Origin: Desulfovibrio sp.
Lineage (GTDB): Bacteria > Desulfobacterota > Desulfovibrionia > Desulfovibrionales > Desulfovibrionaceae
Length of the DNA stretch: 64,000 nucleotides
NCBI GenBank assembly: GCA_016208105.1
Contig: JACQYS010000022.1
Span: 454,616-518,615, forward strand
Direction: 5' to 3'
A model generated the notes under the pieces. It ran no database searches. It saw nothing but the letters and a program-made list of their open reading frames with translations, and had not been told where the DNA came from. The translations under genes and the position numbers were made by a program. Of this stretch, positions 35,118-43,746 are shown piece by piece. Each line of letters begins with the position of its first letter. The stretch's first letter is position 1.

Positions 35118-36073
35118 AAACACGCTTGCTTGCCGTTTTGTTGCTTGGTCTTCTGGCCCAGGGCTGCTCCAAGGGGGCGGAATCGGTCTACCAGGGCTAT
35201 GTGGAGGGCGAGTTCGTGTACGTGGCCTCGCAGCTGGCCGGCAGATTGGACGAGCTGCCCGTGGGACGCGGAACCTGGGTGCGCCCGGGCGACAGGCTTT
35301 TCGTGCTGGAACACGCCCTGGAACAGCAGGGCGTGGAAAGGGCCAGGGCGAACCTCGCCAAGGCCCAGGACACGGTGAACGACCTGAAAAAGGGATTGCG
35401 CCCCGACGAGATCGACCAGATCCTGGCCCGGATAGACCAGTCCGAAGCGCTGCTGGCCCTGAACAAGCTGGAGATGAACCGCAGGGCCGCGCTTCTTGCC
35501 ACCGGCGCGGTGGCCCAGGAGGATTACGATCAGGCGCGCACGCGCTATCTGGACGCGCAGGGCCGCCTGGCCGACTACAAAGCCCAGCTGGCCACAGGCA
35601 AGCTCGGCTCCCGCATCGACCAGATCCTGGCGGCCCAGGCCCAGGCCAGGGCCGCCCAGGCCGACCTGGACCAGGCCCAGTGGTACCTTGACCAGAAACT
35701 CCAGAACGCCACGCTGGACGCCATGGTGTTCGACCTGATCCACTATAAGGGCGAGTGGGTCCAGGCCGGCAGCCCGGTGGTGAAGCTTTTGCCCCCGGCC
35801 AACGTGAAGGTGCGCTTCTTCATTCCGGAAACGGACATGGGCAAGGTGGCCGTGGGCCAGACGGTCACCGTGCGCTGCGACGGCTGCCCCAAGCCGTTCA
35901 CGGGCACGGTGAACTTCGTCTTCCCCCAGGCCGAGTACACGCCGCCGGTGATCTACAGCCAGGACTTCAGGGCCAAGCTGGTCTTCATGGTGGAGGCCCG
36001 CTTCGAGCCTGAAACCGCCAAGGTGTTAAAACCCGGCCAGCCCGTGGACGTAAGCCTGGGTACGAAGTCGTGA
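35114..36073 (+). CDS. YbhG-type HlyD adaptor lipoprotein
   Basis: 319 residues. A lipobox LLAQGC places it as a lipoprotein, unlike E. coli YbhG which has a cleaved or anchor signal. Lipoyl half 1 is GYVEGEFVYVASQLAGRLDELPVGRGTWVRPGDRLFVLE. A long coiled-coil hairpin (about 75-200) includes GLRPDEIDQILARIDQSEALL, typical of the group. Lipoyl half 2 and barrel follow (PANVKVRFFIPETDMGKVAVGQTV). CDGCP in the barrel gives a Cys pair. No outer-membrane channel gene follows, so it probably borrows one, such as the NodT protein in this window. Confidence 0.85.
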   Translation: MKTRLLAVLLLGLLAQGCSKGAESVYQGYVEGEFVYVASQLAGRLDELPVGRGTWVRPGDRLFVLEHALEQQGVERARANLAKAQDTVNDLKKGLRPDEIDQILARIDQSEALLALNKLEMNRRAALLATGAVAQEDYDQARTRYLDAQGRLADYKAQLATGKLGSRIDQILAAQAQARAAQADLDQAQWYLDQKLQNATLDAMVFDLIHYKGEWVQAGSPVVKLLPPANVKVRFFIPETDMGKVAVGQTVTVRCDGCPKPFTGTVNFVFPQAEYTPPVIYSQDFRAKLVFMVEARFEPETAKVLKPGQPVDVSLGTKS

Positions 36074-36993
36074 ACCGTCCGGCCATCGACGTCACCGGCA
36101 TCACCAAGTCCTTTTCTGGCAAGGTGGTGGTGAACAACCTCTCGCTTCGGGTGGAGCAGGGGGAGATTTACGGCTTTCTCGGGCCCAACGGGTCCGGCAA
36201 GACCACCTTCATCCGCATGCTCTGCGGCCTTTTGAAGCCCGATTCAGGCAGCGGGCAATGCCTGGGCATGGACGTGATCAAGGACGCCTCCAGGATAAAG
36301 ACGCGAGTGGGCTACATGGCCCAGAAGTTCAGCCTCTACGGCGACCTCTCGGTGCGCGAGAACCTGGATTTTATGGCCAGGGTGTACGGCGTGGAGAACC
36401 GCCAGCAGGCGGTGGGCGAGATGATCGAGCGCATGAGCCTTGCCCCCTACGCGGACCAGCTGGCGGGAACGCTCTCCGGCGGATGGAAGCAGCGCCTGGC
36501 CCTGGCCTCGAGCCTCATCCACGGACCGGAGCTTCTCCTGCTGGACGAACCCACAGCCGGAGTTGACCCCAAGGCCCGGCGGGACTTCTGGGACGAGGTG
36601 CACGAACTGGCTGGCCAGGGCCTCACCGCGCTCATCTCCACCCACTACATGGACGAGGCCGAACGCTGCCACCGCCTGGCCTACATCGCCTACGGCGACC
36701 TCTTGACCAAGGGAACCGTGGAGGAAGTTGTCGCCGGGCGCGGCCTGGCCACCTGGGAGGTGGCGGGCCAGGGGCTCTACGAGCTGGCCAAGGTTCTCAA
36801 GACTCTTCCCGGAGTCGAACAGGTGGCCCACTTCGGCAACACCCTGCATGTTTCAGGGCCGGACCCGGAGCTCCTTGAAAAGAGCCTTGCCCCCTACATG
36901 TCCGGGCCCCAAGAGTTTCGTGAAGTGGCCACCAGCCTGGAAGAGGTGTTCATCAGCCTCATGAACGAATCGTTAAGCGGAGGCAAGGGATGA
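36070..36993 (+). CDS. YbhF-type ABC transporter ATPase
   Basis: 307 residues, one nucleotide-binding domain. Walker A is GPNGSGKTT, Q-loop YMAQKFSLYGDLSVRENLDFMARVYGV, signature LSGGWKQRLALASSLIHGP, Walker B LLLLDEPTAGVDP, H-loop STHYMDEAERC. E. coli YbhF has two such domains in one chain; here there is one. The C-terminal 70 residues form the regulatory tail seen in drug-export ATPases. Overlaps both neighbours by 4 nt. Confidence 0.9.
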   Translation: MNRPAIDVTGITKSFSGKVVVNNLSLRVEQGEIYGFLGPNGSGKTTFIRMLCGLLKPDSGSGQCLGMDVIKDASRIKTRVGYMAQKFSLYGDLSVRENLDFMARVYGVENRQQAVGEMIERMSLAPYADQLAGTLSGGWKQRLALASSLIHGPELLLLDEPTAGVDPKARRDFWDEVHELAGQGLTALISTHYMDEAERCHRLAYIAYGDLLTKGTVEEVVAGRGLATWEVAGQGLYELAKVLKTLPGVEQVAHFGNTLHVSGPDPELLEKSLAPYMSGPQEFREVATSLEEVFISLMNESLSGGKG

Positions 36994-38123
36994 ACCTATT
37001 TTCTCCGCGCCGCTTCTGGGCCATGGTGGTCAAGGAATTCGTGCAGATGCGCCGCGACCGCCTGACCTTCGCCATGATGATAGGCATTCCGCTCATGCAG
37101 CTGGTGCTGTTCGGTTTCGCCATCAACGCGAACCCTCAGTACCTTCCTTTGGCAGTGCTCAACAACGACGACTCGGAGTTCTCCCGCACAGTCATCTCGG
37201 CCATGCAGAACAGCCTCTATTACCGCATAACCAACATCATCACCAAGGAATCAGAGGCCAAGCGCCTCTTAAGCAGGGGAGACGTGCTGTTCGTTCTCAC
37301 CATCCCCGATGATTTCGGGCGGCTCATCGCCAGGGGGGACCGGCCCACCGCCCTGGTGGAGGCCGACGCGGCCGACCCATCGGCCACCGGGTTCGCCCTC
37401 TCCGCGTTGGACGTCATCTTCAGCCAGAGCCTGAACCGCGACCTCATCGGGCCGCTTCTCCCGCTCCGCGCCCAGGCCGGGCCCGTGGACCTTCGCGTGC
37501 AGCGGCTCTACAACCCAGAGATACAGACCAAGTTCAACATCGTGCCCGGGCTCATGGGCGTGGTGCTCACCATGACCATGGTCATCATCACCGCCCTGGC
37601 CATCACCCGTGAACGCGAACGCGGCACCATGGAGAACCTTCTGTGCACGCCGGTACGCCCTTTCGAGGTGATGATCGGCAAGATAGTTCCCTACATCGTG
37701 GTGGGTTACATCCAGGTGCTGCTCATCATCCTGGCGGCCAAGGTGATCTTCGGGGTGCCGATTCTCGGCAGCTTGCCGCTTCTTCTGTGTGTTTCGATCT
37801 TGTTCATAGCCGCAAACCTGGCCGTGGGCATCACCTTCTCCACCGTGGCCCAGAACCAGCTCCAGGCCATGCAGATGGCGTTCTTTTTCTTCCTGCCCTC
37901 GATTTTGCTGTCCGGGTTCATGTTCCCGTTCCAGGGCATGCCTAACTGGGCGCAGTGGCTGGGGTCGGTGCTGCCGCTGACCCACTACCTGCGGGTGGTG
38001 CGTGGTATAGTGCTCAAAGGGAACGGCTTTGCGGACATCGCGCCCGAGCTGTGGCCCATGGCGCTCTTTCTGGTGGTGATGATGACAGTGGCCGTGAAGC
38101 GCTACCGGCAGACTCTGGATTAA
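36990..38123 (+). CDS. YbhR/YhhJ-type ABC-2 permease
   Basis: 377 residues. N-terminal helix (LTFAMMIGIPLMQLVLFGFAINANPQYLPLAVLNND) is followed by an extracytoplasmic domain (about 50-180) and five C-terminal helices. The ABC-2 core has NIVPGLMGVVLTMTMVIITALAITRERERGTMENLLCTPVRPFEVMIGKIVPYI. Only one permease gene is present, so it must act as a homodimer, unlike E. coli YbhS/YbhR. Last gene of the TetR-adaptor-ATPase-permease operon. Confidence 0.9.
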   Translation: MNLFSPRRFWAMVVKEFVQMRRDRLTFAMMIGIPLMQLVLFGFAINANPQYLPLAVLNNDDSEFSRTVISAMQNSLYYRITNIITKESEAKRLLSRGDVLFVLTIPDDFGRLIARGDRPTALVEADAADPSATGFALSALDVIFSQSLNRDLIGPLLPLRAQAGPVDLRVQRLYNPEIQTKFNIVPGLMGVVLTMTMVIITALAITRERERGTMENLLCTPVRPFEVMIGKIVPYIVVGYIQVLLIILAAKVIFGVPILGSLPLLLCVSILFIAANLAVGITFSTVAQNQLQAMQMAFFFFLPSILLSGFMFPFQGMPNWAQWLGSVLPLTHYLRVVRGIVLKGNGFADIAPELWPMALFLVVMMTVAVKRYRQTLD

Positions 38124-38128
38124 CGCGG

Positions 38129-38237
38129 CCAGAGAGGGCGCCGCCCTCTCTGGACTCTCCCGCCAGGGGGATGATCCCCCTGGACCCTCAATAAGCTTTG
38201 CGCCCGCCACCGGCATGCCGGTGACGGGCGCAAAGCT
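38129..38237. terminator. three consecutive strong hairpins after the exporter operon
   Basis: Hairpin 1: CCAGAGAGGGC-3-GCCCTCTCTGG (38129-38153), 5 bp after the stop. Hairpin 2: CCAGGGGGAT-1-ATCCCCCTGG (38163-38183). Hairpin 3: a 44-nt near-perfect palindrome (38194-38237; arms AGCTTTGCGCCCG/CGGGCGCAAAGCT around ACCGGCATGCCGGT). No long T-run follows any of them. They lie between convergent genes and could block read-through both ways. Confidence 0.65.
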
Positions 38238-38241
38238 ATTT

Positions 38242-38290
38242 GGGATTCCAAAGGGCCACTGGCCCTTTGGCCGCCGGAGGCATCTTCCTC
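38242..38290 (-). repeat. short dispersed intergenic hairpin, copy A
   Basis: In minus orientation: GCCTCCGGCGGCCAAAGGG, loop CCAGTGG, CCCTTTGGAATCCC. Same flanks as copies at 60016 and 62201 with a different loop. It lies just past the EamA transporter stop and in the same orientation as that gene. Confidence 0.85.
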
Positions 38291-38305
38291 TTGCGCCTCT
38301 TGGTA

Positions 38306-39211
38306 TCAGGCCTTCTTACGAAACATCGGCCACAGCTCGGACAAGAGCATCCCGGCCAGCATCAGGGCGCAGCCAATCATACCCCGCACGGTCAGCACTT
38401 CCCCGATGAGAAACCAGCCGCCCAAAGCGGCGAACACCGATTCCAGGCTCAGGATAATGGCCGCGTGGGACGGATTGGCGTCGCGCTGGGCCACCAGCTG
38501 CAGCGTGTAGGCCACGCCCACCGACAGAAGGCCTCCGTAGAGAATGGGTCCGGCGGCGAGCATCAGTCCCTCTGGTGCGAAGGATTCCCCGCTCGCCACC
38601 GCGATGACGAGGCTCAGCACCGAGCATACGGCGTACTGCCCCACGGCCAGGTGGATGGGGTTCATGCGCGGCGCGAACCAGGCCGCCACCAGCACGTGCC
38701 CGGCCCAGAACACGGCCCCCAGAAGTTCCAGCAGATCGCCTGAATTGATGGTGAATGCGTCGGTGACAGAAAGCAGATACATGCCGGCCACGGCGGTCAG
38801 GGCGCCGAGCCAGGTCCCCAGAGGCGTGCGTTTGCCCCCAAGGGCGGCGAACAGTGGCACCAGAATGACGTACAGGCAGGTGATGAACCCGGCATTTCCG
38901 GCGGTGGTGTACTGAAGCCCGATCTGCTGCAGGCTTGCTCCGAAAGTGAGGACCAGACCGGCGAAGAGGCATCCCTGCCAGGGATTGGCCCAAAGGCCCG
39001 GGGCCGGGCGCATGGTCTGGCGGGACCGGATCGCCAGGGGGAGAAGGGCGATGGCCCCCAGGGCGAAGCGCACTCCGTTGAACAGGAACGGGCCAACGTG
39101 TTCCATGCCCACGCGTTGCGCCACGAAGGCCAGGCCCCAGATCAGCGCGGTGATGGTGAGCAGGACGTCGGCTTTGATGGAGCGCAAGTTGCGACCCCCG
39201 GAAACGGGCAT
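38306..39211 (-). CDS. EamA/DMT-family transporter
   Basis: 301 residues, ten predicted membrane helices in two EamA repeats (ITALIWGLAFVAQRVGMEHVGPFLFNGVRFALGAIALLPLA and GGLLSVGVAYTLQLVAQRDANPSHAAIILSLESVFAALGGWFLIGEVLTVRGMIGCALMLAGMLLSE). The second repeat is the classical DMT signature. Probably a metabolite exporter; substrate unknown. GGAG is 8 nt before the ATG. Single gene. Confidence 0.88.
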   Translation of the reverse strand: MPVSGGRNLRSIKADVLLTITALIWGLAFVAQRVGMEHVGPFLFNGVRFALGAIALLPLAIRSRQTMRPAPGLWANPWQGCLFAGLVLTFGASLQQIGLQYTTAGNAGFITCLYVILVPLFAALGGKRTPLGTWLGALTAVAGMYLLSVTDAFTINSGDLLELLGAVFWAGHVLVAAWFAPRMNPIHLAVGQYAVCSVLSLVIAVASGESFAPEGLMLAAGPILYGGLLSVGVAYTLQLVAQRDANPSHAAIILSLESVFAALGGWFLIGEVLTVRGMIGCALMLAGMLLSELWPMFRKKA

Positions 39212-39351
39212 GAATGATACTCCGATGATCTGGCGCGGGTTTTGAGGTTTCGGGGGCTAAAGGCCGCGTCACTTCACGCCAGGCGGCGGTAATAAACGCA
39301 AGGTAGGGCAATATCAAGCGATGATGGAGGGGAGCAGTTGGTTGAAGGGGC

Positions 39352-40374
39352 TCAGGTTCCACTCTTTTCAAGGGATGCGAGCATGTCCGCCGCTTCGGTG
39401 AAATCCGGCCTGATGCTGAGCGCCTGGCGCAGATGGTCGGCGGCGACGCCGGGTTTTCCCGCGTGGAAGTACGCCTTGGCGATGTTGTAGTGCAGGTTCT
39501 CGTCGGTTGGCGTTAAGTCAAGCGCCCTGGTGTAGGCGTGGAGCGCTCCGGTGAGGTCCCCGGAGCGCCGCAGGCGCACCCCCAGGGTGTTGTACGGGTT
39601 CGCGGCTTCCGGGTCATGGTTCAAGATCTCCACATAGAGTTCGCGAAGCTCCTGGAGTTTGTCCTGCATGGCCAGAATCTCGGCGGATTTGTTTAAGTAC
39701 TCGAGGTATTTGTCCATGTCGCCAAGACCCTTGTGGGCATCGGCCAACCCCTTGAAGGCCTCGGCGAACATGGCGTTCACGGCCAGGGCCTTGTTGAAGC
39801 ACAGGATGGCCTGGCCGTACTCCTGTCTGCGCAGGTGTTCGAGCCCCTTGTTGAACCATTCCAGGGAGTCGTTTTCCTTTTCTGTTACGCAATGGAGTTC
39901 GACAATGGCCTCGCTGAAGTGTCCGGCCTTGACGAGCTCTTTGCCCTTTTCGATCTTCTCCAGGCAGTGCCCATCAGGCCTTGAGCTCTCCCAGGCGGCC
40001 TTCAGGTGCTTGGCGAAGGTGTCCAGTATGTAGGGCCTGAGCACGTAGCCGCCGCACCCGGCGGACACCGCGCCCAGCACGCGTTCCTTGCGACCCTCCG
40101 AGGAAATCATGACCACAGCCTTGTGTTTGATTTCCGAATCGTGCTTGATCAGGCGCAGGCATTCGGAGCCGGAGAGTTCTCCGGCTCTATCTCCCACCAG
40201 GATGAGCTGAACGGAAGATTCCGGCAGGTGTTTCCTCGCCTCGCCAAATGCCGGGAAGACATGTATATTTTCAAAGCCCAGCCTGGACAACGCATGGCGG
40301 TCCTTCCCGTGTTGGGAGGCCTCGGAGTTGATGATGGCCACGCCGATTTTCGCTGGGTCGAAGTCCATTCTCAT
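39352..40374 (-). CDS. degenerate receiver domain fused to TPR repeats
   Basis: 340 residues. The first 130 have a receiver-like fold (VAIINSEASQHGKDRHALSRLGFENIHVFPAFGEAR, then VQLILVGDRAGELSGSECLRLIK and VVMISSEGRKERVLGAVSAGCGGYVLRP). The usual acidic pair is missing (IINSE) and Gly aligns with the phospho-acceptor Asp, so it is probably a pseudo-receiver. Residues about 150-335 are TPRs (AFKGLADAHKGLGDMDKYLEYLNKS, NPYNTLGVRLRRSGDLTGALHAYTRALDLTPTDE, NLHYNIAKAYFHAGKPGVAADHLRQAL). Likely a scaffold. No strong ribosome binding site is seen. Confidence 0.75.
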   Translation of the reverse strand: MRMDFDPAKIGVAIINSEASQHGKDRHALSRLGFENIHVFPAFGEARKHLPESSVQLILVGDRAGELSGSECLRLIKHDSEIKHKAVVMISSEGRKERVLGAVSAGCGGYVLRPYILDTFAKHLKAAWESSRPDGHCLEKIEKGKELVKAGHFSEAIVELHCVTEKENDSLEWFNKGLEHLRRQEYGQAILCFNKALAVNAMFAEAFKGLADAHKGLGDMDKYLEYLNKSAEILAMQDKLQELRELYVEILNHDPEAANPYNTLGVRLRRSGDLTGALHAYTRALDLTPTDENLHYNIAKAYFHAGKPGVAADHLRQALSIRPDFTEAADMLASLEKSGT

Positions 40375-40433
40375 TATTTAACACCGGCCTATAACGCTGG
40401 CAAGAAAGTCCGGTGGCTGGCCAGGAGCAATAG

Positions 40434-41114
40434 ATGTCGGGAAAAACGATAAGGAAAGCTTTGGTGGTTGCCGTTGTGGCGGCTGCCGTGGCGCTGTTTT
40501 TCGTGCTGGATGGCCCGCGTTATCTGAACCTGGAGTCGCTCAAGGGGTCGCGAAACGCTCTTCAGGTTCTTTATTCAGAGCGCCCGGTGCTTATGCTGGG
40601 CGGGTATTTTCTTTTTTACATTGCGGCCACGGCGCTCAATCTGCCCGGGGCGGCGGTGCTGAGCATGGCGGGCAGCGCGGTGTTCGGATTCTGGGCCGGG
40701 CTGGTGACCGTGTCCTTCGCGTCGAGCCTTGGGGCCACGTTGGCCTGCGCCCTGTCGCGCTATGTGCTCCGGGAATCGGTCAGGTCCCGCTTCGCCAATG
40801 TTCTGGGGAAGATCGACGCTGGTTTGGCCAAGGAGGGCGCATGGTATCTGTTTTCATTAAGGCTCGTGCCCGTGGTGCCGTTTTTCTTGATCAATGTGTG
40901 CATGGGGCTCACTTCCATGCCGCTGCGCACCTTCTACTGGGTGTCGCAGATTGGGATGCTGCCCGGGACGGCGGTATTCGTGAACGCGGGGACCGAACTC
41001 GGCCGAATAGACAACGTGCGCGACGTCCTCTCCCTGGAGCTTCTTGGCTCGCTGGCCCTGCTGGCGGTGTTTCCCTGGGTTGCCCGCCTGGCGCTCAAGC
41101 TGTTCCGCCGTTGA
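40434..41114 (+). CDS. TVP38/TMEM64 (VTT-domain) membrane protein
   Basis: 226 residues. An N-terminal helix (ALVVAVVAAAVALFFVLDGP) is followed by the VTT domain: AATALNLPGAAVLSMAGSAVFGFWAGLVTVSFASSLGATLACALSRYVLR, then GAWYLFSLRLVPVVPFFLINVCMGLTSMPLRTFYWVSQIGMLPGTAVFVNAGTELG. VTT proteins are lipid scramblases or transporters of the DedA superfamily. AGGAG precedes the ATG. Its 3' end overlaps the convergent DUF3467 gene by 20 bp. Confidence 0.88.
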   Translation: MSGKTIRKALVVAVVAAAVALFFVLDGPRYLNLESLKGSRNALQVLYSERPVLMLGGYFLFYIAATALNLPGAAVLSMAGSAVFGFWAGLVTVSFASSLGATLACALSRYVLRESVRSRFANVLGKIDAGLAKEGAWYLFSLRLVPVVPFFLINVCMGLTSMPLRTFYWVSQIGMLPGTAVFVNAGTELGRIDNVRDVLSLELLGSLALLAVFPWVARLALKLFRR

Positions 41115-41388
41115 ACCCCGCGTCTTGCGCGGTGCGCGACGCGGATACGCGGCGCTGCATTTCCAGGATGGTCCTGTCGAGCGCTTCACGCAGCCGCAGG
41201 GCGTTGGCGGGCGTCATGGCGATGCGGTCGGCGATCTTCACTTGGTTGGCGACGCTGCGGTTCACGTTGCCGAATTCGAGGATGACGTCGTCGGGACCCG
41301 CGAAGATGGTGAAGAAGTCGCGGTAGACGCAGTCGAGGTCGGCTGGGATTTGCAGTTGGACCTGCTGGTTTTGGTCCGGATGGGGCAT
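41095..41388 (-). CDS. DUF3467-family protein
   Basis: 97 residues. The pattern VYRDFFTIFAGPDDVILEFGNVN...VKIADRIAMTPANALRLREALDRTILEMQRR matches the short DUF3467 family (a beta strand pair, then an Ala/Leu-rich helix). Function unknown. AAGGAG is 5 nt upstream of the ATG. Convergent overlap with the VTT gene. Confidence 0.7.
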   Translation of the reverse strand: MPHPDQNQQVQLQIPADLDCVYRDFFTIFAGPDDVILEFGNVNRSVANQVKIADRIAMTPANALRLREALDRTILEMQRRVSASRTAQDAGFNGGTA

Positions 41389-41457
41389 AACGGCTCCTTG
41401 CTGGGGCTGGATGCCGAATGATTTCGCACGGATTGGAAGAAAAGAGAACCCTCTATT

Positions 41458-43443
41458 TCAAAGGGTTGCCCTGGCTATCAGCGCCTTGCCGATGGCTTCG
41501 GTCAGATCGTCGGCATTGAAAGGTTTGGGAATGAATCCGTCCATGCCTTCCTTGAGAAAGCGGGTTCTGTCCTTCTGCGTGGTGTACGCGGTAAGGGCGA
41601 TGATCGGGATACGCCGGTCCACTCCGGGGAGTTCGCCCCCCCGTATCATCCTGGTGGCTGTGATGCCGTCCATCACAGGCATCTGAATGTCCATGAGCAC
41701 AACGTCGAAGCTTCCGTTCTTCAGCGCCCGCAAGCCTTCCCTGCCATCCTGGGCTCCGGTCACGGCGTATCCCTGACGGGTGAGCATAAGCGATGCCGTG
41801 GCCATGTTGATGTGTTCGTCCTCCACGATGAGAACCCGGATGCCGTTCGCCTCCGCGATGTTGGCCGCATGGCCCGGTTCACCTTCGGCCGTGTCCGCGT
41901 CGGGCCAGAAGCAGGCGGTGAAAGAGAACGTGCTCCCGGCACCCGGAGTGCTTTCCGCCCAGATTTTTCCCCCCAAGAGCTCCACCAGGCTGCGGGCGAT
42001 GGCCAGGCCGACTCCCGCGCCGCTGTGGGTTTTGGTAAGGGCGTCTTCAGTGAGGGAGAAGCTTTCGAATATGCAGGGGAGTTTTTCAGGAGCGATGCCT
42101 ATGCCGGTGTCCTCCACTGAAAAAACAAGGCGTATGCCCCCGATGCAGGTGATTGGGCCGGCCGCCCGGCTGTCCTGGGAAGCTTTGTGCAAGACATCCA
42201 CCTTTACCCGTACCTCACCTTCCTGTGTGCATTGGAGCGCATTGGAAAGAAGATTGGTGAGAATCTGGCGCAGGCGGAATTCGTCGCCGGTCAGAACATC
42301 GGGTACGTCCGGCGAGATGCCGGCCTTGAGCGATATGCCCTTGAGACGCGCCTGAAGCTCGAAATTGTCGACGACCGACAAGACGGTCTTTTTGGGAGAG
42401 AAGGGGCGCATGGCCGGCTGCAGGGCGTGGGACGTGATGTCCGCCAGGTCCAGAAGGGAATTGATGGACCGCAGGAGCCGCTCCCCGGATTCGCTGACGA
42501 TGCTCCAGAGTTCGCGCTGCTCCTCCGGCAGGCTATCGTCCGCGGCCAGTTGGGCCGCTCCGAGGATGCCGTTCAGAGGCGTGCGGAGCTCGTGGCTGAT
42601 GTTGGCCAAAAACTGGGTTTTTGCCACGAAGGATGCTTCGGCTCGTTGCTTGGCCTGGATGAGGGCCCGCTCCAGGTGCTTGCGTTCGGTGATGTCCCTG
42701 GAGAATGATCCGAGATACTCGGTGCGACCCGCCGCATCGGGGAGGGGATAGATGCTTACCCAATAGGTCCGCTCGCCCGTCTGCTCTTCGTACTCCACAG
42801 GCTTGCCGCAAAGGAGCACCTTCTCGGCCATGGCCCGGCGGAACTGGGCGGCTTCCGGGTCCATGTTCCTGTAGATGCTTTTGCCCAGAAGCTCGTCGAC
42901 GCTTTTCCCGCGCCGCCTGGCCGCTTCGTCGTTCAGGGCCAGAAGTCTTCCGTTCGCGTCCATGAGGACAGCCGAATCCTGCGTGGCGTTGAGAAGGGCT
43001 CTTAACCGGACGCGTTCTTCGCGGGCATGCCGTTCCATCTCCACCCAGCGGGTTACATCCTCGCGGATGATGACCGCGCCGCCGGTATTGCTGCCCGAGC
43101 GCACGCCAACGGCCCGGATGGTTTGATACCCGGATTGACCGCCGCTGAACTCCGCCGTGAACACTCTTTCGAGAAGAACGTCCTGTCCGGTCAGAACCGG
43201 TTTGATGGCATCACCCACCCCGGAGGACACGATTCCAGGAAGAGAGAAGAAGGATTTGCCGAGAAAATAACTTCTTTCGTGCAGCCCCCTGGCAAAATGC
43301 TCCAGGTGCCAGTCGTTGACAAAAGAGACAACGCCTGAGCTGTCGATGAACATGATGGAGACTGGAGCTTTTTGGGCAAGGGCTTCGAATTCGACAGGGA
43401 AGCTCTGAAAGGGAGAAAGCATATTCGCCTGCTTTGTACACAT
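41458..43443 (-). CDS. hybrid sensor histidine kinase (PAS-PAS-HisKA-HATPase-REC)
   Basis: About 661 residues, cytoplasmic. Two PAS domains (about 15-130 and 145-265) lead to HisKA with FLANISHELRTPLNGIL, HATPase (N box LTNLLSNALQCTQ, G1 DTGIGI, G2 GAGVGLAI), and a C-terminal receiver with VLIVEDE, LMDIQMPVMDG and IALTAY...KPF. Start uncertain: ATG 43443 is used; an in-frame GTG 12 nt upstream and an ATG 21 nt downstream are possible, and none has a good site. No partner regulator is adjacent. It lies 300 bp from the quorum-sensing locus. Confidence 0.85.
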   Translation of the reverse strand: MCTKQANMLSPFQSFPVEFEALAQKAPVSIMFIDSSGVVSFVNDWHLEHFARGLHERSYFLGKSFFSLPGIVSSGVGDAIKPVLTGQDVLLERVFTAEFSGGQSGYQTIRAVGVRSGSNTGGAVIIREDVTRWVEMERHAREERVRLRALLNATQDSAVLMDANGRLLALNDEAARRRGKSVDELLGKSIYRNMDPEAAQFRRAMAEKVLLCGKPVEYEEQTGERTYWVSIYPLPDAAGRTEYLGSFSRDITERKHLERALIQAKQRAEASFVAKTQFLANISHELRTPLNGILGAAQLAADDSLPEEQRELWSIVSESGERLLRSINSLLDLADITSHALQPAMRPFSPKKTVLSVVDNFELQARLKGISLKAGISPDVPDVLTGDEFRLRQILTNLLSNALQCTQEGEVRVKVDVLHKASQDSRAAGPITCIGGIRLVFSVEDTGIGIAPEKLPCIFESFSLTEDALTKTHSGAGVGLAIARSLVELLGGKIWAESTPGAGSTFSFTACFWPDADTAEGEPGHAANIAEANGIRVLIVEDEHINMATASLMLTRQGYAVTGAQDGREGLRALKNGSFDVVLMDIQMPVMDGITATRMIRGGELPGVDRRIPIIALTAYTTQKDRTRFLKEGMDGFIPKPFNADDLTEAIGKALIARATL

Positions 43444-43606
43444 TAGCGAGGCCACTTCGTTCGACGCGATGTAAGTGGAAAAAACACTGCGGCACTTTGT
43501 TTCAGGATGTCAACGGAAAACGGGAGGTTACAGCCATATTTCTTGTGCGTCCCAACGTGTTGCGGCTTGCGGGGAGAGTGGGGGGATGCAGTGCGATGGT
43601 AAAAAA

Positions 43607-43633
43607 GGAAAGCCCCAGGGAATGGGGCTTTCC
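43607..43633 (-). terminator. intrinsic terminator after the CxxC protein gene
   Basis: Perfect 10-bp stem GGAAAGCCCC / GGGGCTTTCC with a 7-nt loop; on the minus strand TTTTTT follows directly. It lies 114 bp past the stop of the small Cys-rich protein gene. Confidence 0.85.
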
Positions 43634-43746
43634 AGTGCGTTGAACACGTGAGCATGCTTGCGGCAAGAGGCGTCATGCGTACCATGCGTCGAATGGAACG
43701 GCTGGTTGTCGCAGAGAGAAAACCAGTAACGCATTCACGGCTAAAG

